Of a stretch of 50,514 bases of DNA, positions 1 through 7,764 are shown piece after piece; the stretch's first letter is position 1; each line of letters begins with the position of its first letter. The translations under genes and the position numbers were made by a program. The notes beneath the pieces were generated by a model, which saw only the letters and a list, made by a program, of their open reading frames with translations, did no database searches and was not told where the DNA came from. The DNA is from Mesorhizobium mediterraneum (lineage in GTDB: Bacteria > Pseudomonadota > Alphaproteobacteria > Rhizobiales > Rhizobiaceae): positions 221,206 through 271,719 of the forward strand of contig NZ_NPKI01000018.1 in NCBI RefSeq assembly GCF_002284565.1, in the 5' to 3' direction.

Positions 1-6
1 AGACCG

Positions 7-32
7 AACCCGCGGGAGCGATCCCGCGGGTT
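7..32. terminator. Perfect hairpin followed by T-run, terminator-like
   Basis: An 11-bp perfect stem (7-17 with 22-32) closes a GCGA loop and runs into TTTTT at 31-35, so it should stop transcription entering from the left on the plus strand. The gene it serves lies outside the window. Its stem and loop recur in inverted orientation at 87-116. Confidence 0.7.
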
Positions 33-86
33 TTTCATTTTTGAATGTTTCGCGTGGCCTGCGACAATGGCTGCTGCCTCAAAACG

Positions 87-116
87 AAAACCCGCAGGAT
101 CGCTCCCGCGGGTTTT
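87..116 (-). terminator. Probable terminator of bamE
   Basis: A 13-bp stem (87-99 with 104-116, one A:C mismatch at 96/107) lies 62 bp beyond the bamE stop. On the minus strand it ends in TTTT followed by a second T-rich stretch. It is nearly the reverse complement of the hairpin at 7-32, so the two terminators face each other across 54 bp. Confidence 0.6.
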
Positions 117-178
117 CGGTCGCCTGAGATGTTGCTGCTTCCAAGGAAGCAAAAGAGAGGAAGAAAGGCCGAAAGGAA

Positions 179-721
179 TCAGCCGCCGGGCATGCCGCCG
201 CTACCGCCGGGTAGGCCGGGCGCCAGCTTGCTGGCGCCGTTGATGATCTGGCTGAGGAAGTTCTGGTCCTTGCCGCCGGTCGGCGTGGTCCGCGAGATGA
301 AGTCGAACACCTTGCCGTCCTTCAAGCCGTAATTGGCGATCTGGGTAACGCGCCCGTCCTCGCCGAAATAGACGGCCAGCACCTTCTGGTCGACCAGCCT
401 CGGCTTGTCGAAGGCGACGTAACGCTTGCGCGTCTGTGAGATGTAGTAGAAGGCCTCGTTGTCGAAAGTCGCCTTCGTCGATGGCGTGCCGAGCGCCAGA
501 AGCACCTGTTCGCGGCTTGAGCCGACCGGCACCAGGTCGATCGCCTGCTGGTCGATGACGTAGCCCTGCGTCAGCGTCTCGCTCGGATTGAGATCACCGA
601 TCATCTTCGACGAGTTGCAGGCGGAAAGCGCCGAAGCGACCACCAGCAGCGAGATCGCGCCGGCGGACCTTGACAAAGCGGGCCTGGGCAGAAAAGTCGA
701 CTTGAATTTCAGCGCGCGCAA
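179..721 (-). CDS. bamE: Outer membrane assembly lipoprotein, BamE/SmpA/OmlA type
   Basis: BamE is a small lipoprotein of the BAM complex that inserts beta-barrel proteins into the outer membrane. The 180-aa product has a basic N-terminus, a hydrophobic stretch at about residues 21-33 and the lipobox LSAC, which puts the lipidated cysteine at residue 35. The middle carries the BamE-like features VPVGSSREQVLLALGTPS and FYYIS, and the tail is rich in Gly and Pro. The only reasonable start is TTG at 721: the ATG a few codons upstream runs straight into a stop, and GGAG lies about 7 bases before the TTG. It is divergent from the cytochrome bc1 chaperone gene across a 114-bp gap that should hold both promoters. 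The family is clear; the exact start is less certain. Confidence 0.88.
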   Translation of the reverse strand: MRALKFKSTFLPRPALSRSAGAISLLVVASALSACNSSKMIGDLNPSETLTQGYVIDQQAIDLVPVGSSREQVLLALGTPSTKATFDNEAFYYISQTRKRYVAFDKPRLVDQKVLAVYFGEDGRVTQIANYGLKDGKVFDFISRTTPTGGKDQNFLSQIINGASKLAPGLPGGSGGMPGG

Positions 722-835
722 CTACAACTCCATTAGCTGGCCGCAACTTGCGCTGGGCCGCAAAACCGGTAAACCAGCTTGCTCGCCGATGCAACAAGGC
801 CAATTCAACAAACGGTCCCCGGGAGACCACCCTCA

Positions 836-1378
836 ATGTTCCAGCGCCTTTTTGGTCGCGAACGTCACGCCAACCGCGCTATCACCGAGGCGCTTTACGC
901 ACAAATCGTGGCAGCGGCGCGGCAAACCGTGTTTTATTCCGACTGGAATGTACCGGACACGCCGCTTGGCCGCTTCGAGATGCTGTCGCTGCACATGTTC
1001 CTGTTTCAGCACCGGCTGCGCGGCGAGGGCGGCGTTGCCGGGGAGGTCGCGCAGGTGCTGATCGACGAGTTCTTCATGGATGTCGAGCATTCGCTGCGGG
1101 AACTGGGCGTCGGCGACGTCGGTGTGCCGAAGCGCATGAAGAAACTGGCGAAGATGTTCTACGGCCGCACCGCCGCTTATGACGATGCGCTGGAGCGAAA
1201 TGACCACGACGCACTTTCTATTGCCCTTGCCCGCAATGTCAGGCCCGATGCCGGCGCCTGGCCGCAAGCAACGGATCTGGCCGGCTACGTCGCCGATGTC
1301 TCCAGGCGACTCGCGGAACAGCCGACCGAATCGATTGTTTCCGGCACGGTGGCATTCCCCGTCCCCAAGACTATCTAA
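836..1378 (+). CDS. Ubiquinol-cytochrome c chaperone (CBP3/UPF0174-type)
   Basis: The protein belongs to the Cbp3-like family (ubiquinol-cytochrome c chaperone), which in mitochondria helps cytochrome b maturation and assembly of the bc1 complex; the bacterial role is presumed similar. The 180-aa product starts MFQRLFGRE and carries the conserved helices around LSLHMFLFQHRL and DEFFMDVEHSLRELGVGD, then PKRMKKLAKMFYGR. I chose the ATG at 836 over an in-frame ATG at 779 because GGGAG lies before it and family members begin near this point. The DUF177 gene follows after 7 bp, with its ribosome site touching this stop codon, so the two are probably co-translated. Confidence 0.82.
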   Translation: MFQRLFGRERHANRAITEALYAQIVAAARQTVFYSDWNVPDTPLGRFEMLSLHMFLFQHRLRGEGGVAGEVAQVLIDEFFMDVEHSLRELGVGDVGVPKRMKKLAKMFYGRTAAYDDALERNDHDALSIALARNVRPDAGAWPQATDLAGYVADVSRRLAEQPTESIVSGTVAFPVPKTI

Positions 1379-1385
1379 GGAAAAG

Positions 1386-1934
1386 ATGAAACACGCCGAT
1401 TCCCAGAGCCCTGTGTCCTTCGTGGCCAATGTCGCTCGGCTGCCGCAAAAGGGGCTGCCGGTGGTGATCGAGGCCGACGCCGCGCAACGCGCCGCGCTGG
1501 CGGGCGAGCACGAGTTGCTCTCGGTCGAGAACTACCACGCCGAACTCCTGGTGACGCCATGGAAGCGCAACGGCGTCAAGGTTAGCGGCCGCGTCGAGGC
1601 CGACATCACCCAGGCCTGCATCGTCACCCTCGACCCGGTCGCGGCGCATATCGACGAGGCGGTCGACGGGTTGTTTCTGCCGGAGCAGTCCAAGCTCGGG
1701 CGGCAGGGTTTCGAGGGCGGCGGCGAGATACTGCTCGATGCCGAAGGGCCGGACAGCCCGGAGACGTTTTCCGGCAATACGATTGATGTCGGGGCGCTTG
1801 CCGAGCAGTTCTTTGGACTGGCGATCGATCCCTATCCGCGCAAGCAAGGCGTTTCGATGGAGGCTGCCGACGATGCCGGGACTGAGGAAAGCGAATTCCA
1901 GCAAAAGCTGCGTTCCCTGCTGGGAAAATCCTGA
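1386..1934 (+). CDS. DUF177 (YceD-like) protein
   Basis: A 182-aa member of the DUF177/YceD family. In many bacteria this gene sits upstream of rpmF and plsX and the protein is linked to 23S rRNA or ribosome biogenesis; the molecular role is not settled. Visible family features are CIVTLDPV in the centre and the segment FSGNTIDVGALAEQFFGLAIDPYPRK, close to the usual I-D-L-G-x-ххE-x-L-x-L-x-I-D-P-Y-P-R signature. The ATG at 1386 has AAGGA 5 bases upstream. No rpmF lies in the 130-bp gap before plsX; in this lineage L32 is presumably encoded elsewhere. Two cysteines of the zinc-binding versions are not evident. Confidence 0.82.
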   Translation: MKHADSQSPVSFVANVARLPQKGLPVVIEADAAQRAALAGEHELLSVENYHAELLVTPWKRNGVKVSGRVEADITQACIVTLDPVAAHIDEAVDGLFLPEQSKLGRQGFEGGGEILLDAEGPDSPETFSGNTIDVGALAEQFFGLAIDPYPRKQGVSMEAADDAGTEESEFQQKLRSLLGKS

Positions 1935-2064
1935 AAAGCCGACCCAATCGGAGAAAGCCGGTTGTGCGGCAGCCCAAAAACGCTATTTTCGCCGAACCTT
2001 CGCGAGCCCCAAACCATTGCCAGCGCCAGGCGCTCGCTCAAGCAAACTGTGAGATGAATACCGC

Positions 2065-3135
2065 GTGATCAGGATTTCCATCGATGCCATGGGCGGCGAT
2101 CACGGACCAAGCGTGGTCATCCCGGCGCTCATGACGGTCGCGACCCGGCGTCCCGACATCCGTTTCGTCATCTATGGTCGCGAGGAGGCGGTGCGCCCCG
2201 AGCTCGCAAAATTCCCCAAGCTGGCGGAAGTGAGCGAGTTCATCCATTGCGAGATAGCAGTCAGGATGGACGACAAGCCGAGCCAGGCGCTGCGCCATGG
2301 CCGCTGGAAGTCGTCGATGTGGAAAGCCGTCGAGGCGGTCAAGGCAGGCACCGCCGACGCCTGCATCTCGGCCGGCAACACCGGCGCGTTGATGGCGATG
2401 TCGAGGTTCTGCCTTCGCACCATGGCGACCATCGACCGCCCGGCGATCGCGGCGCTCTGGCCGACATTGCGCGGCGAAAGCGTGGTGCTGGATGTCGGCG
2501 CCACCATCGGCGCGGATGCGCATCAACTGGTTGATTTTGCCATTCTGGGCACCGGCATGGCGCGCTCGGTTTTCGGCATCGAACGGCCGAGCGTCGGCCT
2601 GCTCAATGTCGGCGTCGAGGAGATCAAGGGCCAGGAAGAGGTCAAGGAGGCGGGCCGCATGTTGCGCGAAGCCAACATGGCCTCGATGAACTACCATGGC
2701 TTCGTCGAGGGCGACGACATCGGCAAGGGCACGGTCGACGTGGTCGTCACCGAAGGATTTGCCGGCAATATCGCGCTGAAGACGGCGGAAGGAACGGTAC
2801 GACAGATCGCCGGTTACCTGCGCGCGGCGATGAACCGGACGCTGATGGCTAGGATTGGCTATATGTTCGCCAAGGGCGCCTTCGATCGCCTGCGCGAGAA
2901 GATGGATGTCGGCCGCTCCAATGGCGGTGTTTTCCTGGGGCTGAACGGCATCGTGGTGAAAAGCCATGGCGGGGCCGATTCGGACGGCTTTGCGGCGGCG
3001 ATCGAGCTTGGCTACGACATGGTGCGCAACAATCTGCTCGATCGCATCGAAGCCGACCTCGACCTGTTCCATGCGCGCAATCCGCATGCCCAGACATCTA
3101 GGAAATCCGACGTCGTTGCCGACGCAGAGGAATAG
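2065..3135 (+). CDS. plsX: Phosphate acyltransferase PlsX
   Basis: PlsX converts acyl-ACP and phosphate into acyl-phosphate, the donor for PlsY in phospholipid synthesis, and acts at the inner face of the cytoplasmic membrane. The 356-aa product opens with IRISIDAMGGDHGP, the family hallmark, and contains CISAGNTGALMA, NVGVEEIKG and VVTEGFAGNIALKTAEG. The length is normal. The start is GTG at 2065; the ATG just upstream at 2054 reads into a stop. fabH follows after 9 bp, giving the widespread plsX-fabH pair that links phospholipid and fatty-acid initiation. Confidence 0.96.
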   Translation: MIRISIDAMGGDHGPSVVIPALMTVATRRPDIRFVIYGREEAVRPELAKFPKLAEVSEFIHCEIAVRMDDKPSQALRHGRWKSSMWKAVEAVKAGTADACISAGNTGALMAMSRFCLRTMATIDRPAIAALWPTLRGESVVLDVGATIGADAHQLVDFAILGTGMARSVFGIERPSVGLLNVGVEEIKGQEEVKEAGRMLREANMASMNYHGFVEGDDIGKGTVDVVVTEGFAGNIALKTAEGTVRQIAGYLRAAMNRTLMARIGYMFAKGAFDRLREKMDVGRSNGGVFLGLNGIVVKSHGGADSDGFAAAIELGYDMVRNNLLDRIEADLDLFHARNPHAQTSRKSDVVADAEE

Positions 3136-3144
3136 GAAAGAGCC

Positions 3145-4116
3145 TTGATCAGATCAGTCGTGCGCGGCACAGGCGCCGCGCTGCCCCGCCGCATTATGAA
3201 GAATGCCGATTTCGAAGGCATGGTCGAGACGTCTGACGAATGGATCGCCCAGCGCACCGGCATCCGCCAGCGCCATATCGCGGCCGACGACGAGACGACG
3301 GCTTCACTGGGCGAGGCGGCGGCGCGCGCGGCGCTGGCCAATGCCGGCCTGACGCCAGCCGATATCGACTTGATCGTGCTGGCGACGTCGACGCCCAACA
3401 ACACCTTTCCGGCGACCGCTGTCGAGATCCAGAACCGGCTCGGCATGCATCACGGCTTCGCCTTCGACATGCAGGCGGTATGCTCGGGCTTCGTCTACGC
3501 GGTGACGACCGCCGACCTCTATATCCGTGGCGGCCTGGCAAAACGCGTGCTGGTGATCGGCTCGGAAACCTTCTCGCGCATCCTCGACTGGAGCGACCGC
3601 TCGACCTGCGTCCTGTTCGGCGACGGCGCCGGCGCGATGGTGCTGGAAGCAGGAGAGGGGGCGGGCAGCATTGCTGACCACGGCGTGCTGGCGGCCAGCC
3701 TGCGCTCCGACGGGGCCCACAAGGACAAGCTGTTCGTCGACGGTGGACCATCGACCACCGGAACGGTGGGCCATCTCAGGATGGAGGGCCGCGAGGTGTT
3801 CAAGCACGCGGTCGGCATGATCACCGACGTCATCGAGGCGACGTTCGCACAGGCCGGCATCACCGCTGAGGATCTCGACTGGTTCGTGCCGCATCAGGCC
3901 AACAAACGAATTATCGACGCTTCCGCCAAAAAGCTCGGGATAGCAGAGCAAAAGGTGGTGGTCACGGTCGATCTGCACGGCAACACCTCGGCTGCTTCCG
4001 TGCCGCTGGCTCTGTCGGTGGCCGTCGCCGACGGCCGCATCAAGAAGGGTGACCTGGTGCTGATCGAGGCGATGGGCGGAGGCTTCACCTGGGGCGCGGT
4101 TTTGGTTCGCTGGTAA
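3145..4116 (+). CDS. fabH: 3-oxoacyl-ACP synthase III (FabH)
   Basis: FabH condenses acetyl-CoA with malonyl-ACP to start each fatty-acid chain. The 323-aa protein has the Cys-His-Asn triad: Cys113 in AVCSGFVY, His250 in VPHQANKRI and Asn280 in HGNTSAASV. The start is TTG at 3145 with AGGAAAG directly upstream; the next ATG, at residue 18, would remove the conserved first strand (GTGAALP). It sits in the plsX-fabH-ihfA-merR block common in Rhizobiales. A weak promoter-like sequence follows before ihfA, so ihfA may also be read separately. Confidence 0.96.
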   Translation: MIRSVVRGTGAALPRRIMKNADFEGMVETSDEWIAQRTGIRQRHIAADDETTASLGEAAARAALANAGLTPADIDLIVLATSTPNNTFPATAVEIQNRLGMHHGFAFDMQAVCSGFVYAVTTADLYIRGGLAKRVLVIGSETFSRILDWSDRSTCVLFGDGAGAMVLEAGEGAGSIADHGVLAASLRSDGAHKDKLFVDGGPSTTGTVGHLRMEGREVFKHAVGMITDVIEATFAQAGITAEDLDWFVPHQANKRIIDASAKKLGIAEQKVVVTVDLHGNTSAASVPLALSVAVADGRIKKGDLVLIEAMGGGFTWGAVLVRW

Positions 4117-4142
4117 GTTTGCCGAACTGACAGGTTCGGTCC

Positions 4143-4171
4143 TTGACCTTGCCGGATCAATTACTTAGGCT
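4143..4171 (+). promoter_or_regulatory. Candidate sigma70-type promoter for ihfA
   Basis: TTGACC (4143-4148) and TAGGCT (4166-4171) are separated by 17 bp and lie about 50 bp before the ihfA start. The -35 box is good and the -10 box weak, which is tolerable in alphaproteobacteria. Nothing beyond spacing and sequence supports it. Confidence 0.3.
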
Positions 4172-4221
4172 CTATCTTTGCTTGTATCGATTTATATTTT
4201 TGAGCTGATGGGACGGTTCGC

Positions 4222-4545
4222 ATGGGGGGAAAGACACTTACGCGCGCCGATCTTGCTGAAGCCGTTTATCGCAAGGTCGGCTTGTCGCGTACTGAATCGG
4301 CCGAGCTCGTCGAAGCGGTTCTGGATGAGATTTGCGAAGCGATCGTTCGCGGTGAGACGGTGAAATTGTCGTCGTTCGCGACGTTCCATGTCCGCTCCAA
4401 GAACGAGCGCATCGGGCGCAATCCCAAAACCGGCGAGGAAGTGCCAATCCTGCCGCGCCGCGTGATGACCTTCAAATCATCGAATGTGCTGAAGAACCGC
4501 ATCCTGCGCGCCCATCAGAACAGCAAGGCCAAGGGCAGCAAATAG
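4222..4545 (+). CDS. ihfA: Integration host factor alpha subunit
   Basis: IHF alpha pairs with IHF beta to bend DNA sharply at specific sites, assisting recombination, replication and sigma54 transcription. The 107-aa product matches the HU/IHF fold: KTLTRADLAEAVYRKVG at the N-terminus, then VKLSSFATFHVRSK and the DNA-intercalating arm GRNPKTGEEVPI, ending in a basic tail. The order of residues in the arm and the position after fabH favour IhfA rather than HU; hupB is present separately at 46.1 kb. The ATG at 4222 is the first in frame. Confidence 0.93.
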   Translation: MGGKTLTRADLAEAVYRKVGLSRTESAELVEAVLDEICEAIVRGETVKLSSFATFHVRSKNERIGRNPKTGEEVPILPRRVMTFKSSNVLKNRILRAHQNSKAKGSK

Positions 4546-4554
4546 CGCCTGCGC

Positions 4555-4602
4555 TTCAAAGCCCGGTTGAAAACGATCGCCCGCTTTTACGCCGGGCTTG
4601 AA
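4555..4602 (+). terminator. Long-loop hairpin after ihfA, possible terminator
   Basis: Arms 4555-4566 and 4592-4602 are complementary apart from one bulged A and close a 25-base loop just after the ihfA stop. No clear T-run follows, so it could instead protect the 3' end of the mRNA or slow polymerase before merR. Confidence 0.3.
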
Positions 4603-4672
4603 TATTGTTTCATAAACCGCTGAAATAAGGCCCGATTCGGCAGAACAAGCCGGATTGGAATGGTTCTTTGTT

Positions 4673-4721
4673 GAGCATGATCTTGCCCGAAAACCGATTC
4701 CCACCTTTCGGGATCATGCTC
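4673..4721. repeat. GATCATG-ended palindromic repeat, family A copy 1
   Basis: This 49-bp element has 10-bp inverted ends (GAGCATGATC and its complement). Its core, read on the minus strand, closely matches the element at 35409-35457, with CCGAAA near one side and CGGTTTTCGG near the other. It sits between ihfA and merR and ends only 19 bp before the merR start, so it may form a hairpin in the merR leader. Confidence 0.75.
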
Positions 4722-4740
4722 CAGCGTGAGGATTTCGCCC

Positions 4741-5283
4741 ATGGACAAGAGCCCCGATGCTTTCCGCACCATCAGTGAGGTCGCAGAAGATCTCGACCTG
4801 CCGCAGCACGTGCTGCGTTTCTGGGAAACGCGTTTCAACCAGATCAAGCCGATGAAACGCGGCGGCGGCCGCCGCTACTACCGGCCGCAGGATGTCGAAC
4901 TGATCAAGGGCATCCGCCATATGCTCTACGACCAGGGCTATACGATCAAGGGCGTGCAGAAGCTGCTGCGCGAGAACGGAAACCACTTCCTGGTCGCTAT
5001 CGGCAATGGCGACATGGCGGCCGTCGAGGCGATCTCGCAACGCCGGCAGGCCGATGCGGTGCCGCTGACGCCGGCGGCCCAGCCGCGCGGCGCCGATGAT
5101 GAGATGCTGGTCGGCGAGCCCAAGGTGAAACCCAGCCGGCGCTTTTTCGGCCTGGGCAAAACCGACGACGAAGGTCCGGTGCAGCCGGGCACGTCGAAAC
5201 TCTCGCGCGACAATCGCGCTTTGCTGCAGGAAGCACTGTTCGACCTTCTGGAGTGCAAGCGCCTGCTCGATCAGGTGCGCTAA
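4741..5283 (+). CDS. MerR-family transcriptional regulator
   Basis: A 180-aa protein with a MerR-type winged helix at about residues 9-75: FRTISEVAEDLDLPQHVLRF, then GGGRRYYRPQDVELIKGI and TIKGVQKLLREN. The rest is acidic and Pro/Ala-rich with no cysteines suited to metal sensing. The C-terminus (NRALLQEALFDLLECKRLLD) could be a helix for dimerisation. The ATG at 4741 has GTGAGGA at good distance; a GTG at 4726 lies inside that ribosome site. Its place behind ihfA is conserved in rhizobia. The effector and targets are unknown. Confidence 0.88.
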   Translation: MDKSPDAFRTISEVAEDLDLPQHVLRFWETRFNQIKPMKRGGGRRYYRPQDVELIKGIRHMLYDQGYTIKGVQKLLRENGNHFLVAIGNGDMAAVEAISQRRQADAVPLTPAAQPRGADDEMLVGEPKVKPSRRFFGLGKTDDEGPVQPGTSKLSRDNRALLQEALFDLLECKRLLDQVR

Positions 5284-5359
5284 GAGCCGATCGATCGCCG
5301 GCAAAACCGGAACTGCTTCCGGAATCATGCGTTCCTCCCGGAAAGGAAGGAAGCATATC

Positions 5360-5698
5360 ATGGTATCATTTTCGACCCTCTCCGACATCGACCTTGAAAA
5401 GCAGGTCGCGGCCCTCTCCAGGGAACTGGCGGCGCTGAGGAAAGCCGTGTCCAGGCGGGGCGGCGCCTACTACGAGGACGGGCGTGACACAGCGTCGGAC
5501 TATTATTCGGATCTTGCCGAGCGCTTCAGCGAGGCGCTGCCTGTGATCAGGAGGCAAAGCAGGGTGATAGAAAAGACAGCCCGCGAGCACCCGGCGACAG
5601 CGGCCGCTGTCGGGCTGGTTGTGGTCGGCCTCGTTGCCAGCCTGCTCCTCAGCCGACAGCAGAAAACGTCGCGAGCGACGTCGAGATCGGCACGTTGA
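5360..5698 (+). CDS. Small tail-anchored membrane protein, ElaB/YqjD (DUF883)-like
   Basis: The 112-aa product has a heptad-like N-terminal helix (LEKQVAALSRELAALRKAV), a polar middle rich in Tyr, Asp and Arg, and one C-terminal membrane segment (AVGLVVVGLVASLLLS) followed by a basic tail. This layout matches ElaB/YqjD-type proteins, which attach to the inner membrane by a C-terminal helix and, in E. coli, bind ribosomes in stationary phase. The homology is inferred from architecture. The ATG at 5360 has a strong GGAAGGAAG upstream; an upstream in-frame ATG at 5327 lacks one. A shared terminator separates it from the convergent secreted-protein gene. Confidence 0.65.
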   Translation: MVSFSTLSDIDLEKQVAALSRELAALRKAVSRRGGAYYEDGRDTASDYYSDLAERFSEALPVIRRQSRVIEKTAREHPATAAAVGLVVVGLVASLLLSRQQKTSRATSRSAR

Positions 5699-5706
5699 GG
5701 CAAAAG

Positions 5707-5741
5707 AAAGTGGCGGCCATCCCGCGGACAGCCGCCACTTT
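5707..5741. terminator. Bidirectional terminator between convergent genes
   Basis: Perfect 11-bp arms AAAGTGGCGGC (5707-5717) and GCCGCCACTTT (5731-5741) lie between the stops of two convergent genes. T-runs or A-runs end both arms, so it can serve either direction. Confidence 0.75.
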
Positions 5742-5753
5742 CGTCGAGGTGGA

Positions 5754-6029
5754 TCAGCGGGCGAGCTTGAGCCTGTTGTTCGGGCTGACCTGGGCGGTCT
5801 GGCTGCATTTGCCGTAGACAGTGCCGTTGGAATCGGTGGCATCCGTGTATGTGCCCTTGCAGTCGAGCTGCAGCACCAGGCAATGACCCGCGCCCTTACA
5901 AACCGCGCCGCCGCCGCTCGGATGCGTGCCGTCGGCGAAGGCCGAGCTCGGAACGGAAATCGAGCTGAAGGCCGAGACGACGATGGCAGCGGCGAGCGAC
6001 AGGCGCTTGAAGTTCGAGATATTGGTCAT
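5754..6029 (-). CDS. Small secreted cysteine-containing protein, unknown function
   Basis: The 91-aa product has a Sec signal peptide: a basic start (SNFKRLS), a hydrophobic core (LAAAIVVSAFSS) and a likely cut after SSAFA. The mature part of about 60 residues has four cysteines (VCKGAGHC, QLDC and YGKC), fitting two disulfide bonds in the periplasm or outside. I do not recognise the family. The ATG at 6029 has AAGGA upstream; the ORF stays open further but without a better start. The gene is alone between a bidirectional terminator and a long non-coding gap. Confidence 0.7.
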   Translation of the reverse strand: MTNISNFKRLSLAAAIVVSAFSSISVPSSAFADGTHPSGGGAVCKGAGHCLVLQLDCKGTYTDATDSNGTVYGKCSQTAQVSPNNRLKLAR

Positions 6030-6485
6030 TTGAGCATTTCCTTCTCTTGGATCGAGGATCGCCGTCCTGGCGTCCTTCCGGTTGGGGACCGCCTTTCTTG
6101 GCGTCCATACCGTCTTGGTGCGGCTCGGAGAGGAAAGGTTCACGCGTCAGTTCAAAAAAATGGCAGCTGCTGACGCGTTCTGCGCTTGGGTCAAGCTCCC
6201 GCCTCTGTTTCGATCCTTCCAAAACGACTGGCGTGCCGGCGACAGTCACCTAACGAGCGAGCGGCTTAGTCGAAGAATTCGACGATCGGCCAGTCGAAGA
6301 ACCTGATCGGGATGGCGCCCCGCGCCGGCGCCGCTGAGACTGATGCCAGGGCCGCGCCGGTCCGGCATCACGATGCCGTGACGGTTCCTTTGGTGCTTGG
6401 CAAATCGTTAATGACCGGGCATTGTCGCGGCCGTCCCAGGCAACATCATTATTTGATCAAACTCTTTCAGACCACGGAGTTGCCA
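6030..6485. other. 456-bp gap without a convincing gene
   Basis: It should contain the promoters of the secreted-protein gene and of the XRE gene, which face away from each other. An imperfect direct repeat starting AGTCGAAGA occurs at 6268-6289 and 6292-6310. ORFs crossing the gap in several frames lack ribosome sites and known motifs. Confidence 0.5.
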
Positions 6486-6770
6486 ATGTCCCAAATAGCA
6501 AAAAAAGAACCCTTCTCCGAACTGGCGGCAATCGAAGCTACGCCTGATCACAGCGCCCTCAGAACCATCCGGGAAACCAGGGGATACAGCATGGAAGAGC
6601 TGTCTCTGACGTGCGGCCTGGCGGTCGATGAGATCGCGGACATCGAGAACGGCAAGAATGCCGATCCATCGAAGCTTCGACGAATAGCCTCTGCGCTTAG
6701 GCTTCCGGAAAACGCGCTGATCAATACAGCCGTGCTGACACAATCCGCGGAAAGTCGACCCGCCTCATAG
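6486..6770 (+). CDS. Short XRE-type helix-turn-helix protein
   Basis: A 94-aa protein with a Cro/C1-type HTH at about residues 24-80: LRTIRETRGYSMEELSLTCG, VDEIADIENGKN and LRRIASALRLPENAL. It has no sensor domain. The ATG at 6486 follows GGAG at 7-bp spacing. It may be autonomous or part of a decayed element, since it lies 180 bp before the tRNA-Pro integration site. No toxin gene pairs with it, so an antitoxin role is not supported. Confidence 0.75.
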   Translation: MSQIAKKEPFSELAAIEATPDHSALRTIRETRGYSMEELSLTCGLAVDEIADIENGKNADPSKLRRIASALRLPENALINTAVLTQSAESRPAS

Positions 6771-6950
6771 CAGCGACGCCAGAGCATCAAACCATACGAG
6801 CAAACGAGCGTGATTCTGGATTTGAAGATCCTGAGTGCTGACGACATGCAACAGAGCAGGAACTTCAAATCCATCGCGCCGGGCATCGGCGTGACGGCCG
6901 CCGAATTCGGTTGACCCGAACCGGGTTATCACGATACATCGCGACCGGTC

Positions 6951-7026
<76 letters not shown>

Positions 7027-7027
<1 letters not shown>

Positions 7028-7054
7028 ATAAGCCCTTGAAAGATAAGGCTTATT
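7027..7054 (+). terminator. Hairpin after tRNA-Pro
   Basis: Arms AATAAGCC (7027-7034) and GGCTTATT (7047-7054) form an 8-bp stem that begins at the last base of the tRNA. It is followed by TGAAAT rather than a clean T-run. It may end tRNA transcription or guide 3' processing. Confidence 0.45.
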
Positions 7055-7199
7055 TGAAATCCGGGAAACTAACCAAGACGCGAAAACGGAAAAATGGGCC
7101 CACTCTGGGTCCAGCACGGCAAGCCGCAAAGGCCAAATAGCCGCAGGCGCCAATTGGGGTCATGGTGACGATTCGGCCTCGCCGTGGCATCCTTGCGCC

Positions 7200-7502
7200 A
7201 TGTCGACGCAAGCTCGCCTCCGCCCCGCCCCCGTCCCGAACCCGTTTTACAGCCCCGCCCATCGCGAGGACGCCAGCAACCCGCGCACGATCGCGGCCGC
7301 CGTCAATGTCCGCGAATCGGCAATCACGACGCTGGCCGTTCGCGGCGCGCTCGATGCGGCTCAGGTCGCGGCGGCCGAGCGGTTCCGAGCATTGTGGGAG
7401 GCCATGGGCGGCGCGGGCGTCTCCTCGATCGATCCGGGCCGCATCGTCGTCGATGGCGGCAAGGTGCCGGACGGGATTAGCCAGCGCCAGATCGCGGCCT
7501 GA
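7200..7502 (+). CDS. Small phage-like hypothetical protein, possibly truncated
   Basis: A 100-aa product with an N-terminal NPFYSPAHREDASNPRTIAAAVNVRESAI and a C-terminal AAERFRALWEAMGG...SQRQIAA. The pattern resembles small rhizobial prophage proteins I have seen, but I cannot name a family and assign no function. It stops abruptly after RQIAA, where I would expect such proteins to continue. The DNA after the stop reads LNYRLGWKLAVCAPVG in another frame (about 7504-7554), so a frameshifted C-terminus is possible. The ATG at 7200 lacks a strong ribosome site. It lies inside the tRNA-flanked segment. Confidence 0.45.
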   Translation: MSTQARLRPAPVPNPFYSPAHREDASNPRTIAAAVNVRESAITTLAVRGALDAAQVAAAERFRALWEAMGGAGVSSIDPGRIVVDGGKVPDGISQRQIAA

Positions 7503-7764
7503 TGCTAAACTACCGCTTAGGGTGGAAACTTGCCGTATGCGCGCCTGTCGGAACGACGTGATTGCGGCAAGGAGCGGACGTCGCCCCGCCTATGCGGCTT
7601 GCTCACTCTAGCGTCGGGGCGGTCCGCAGACCGTTGAATCGAATCGCTACGAAGCCCACGGGCAGACCTTAGCCTCCTGCGCTGAGCATTTCGATGATTG
7701 TTAAATCCAAACACAGGACGGTGGCCGTCGAGCGAGTTTTCAGCAGCCCATTTCCGCAACCCTA

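Noticed and set aside
6810..6914. 34-codon GTG-started ORF before the tRNA
   Set aside because: There is no ribosome site and no neighbour that would explain it; chance is more likely.
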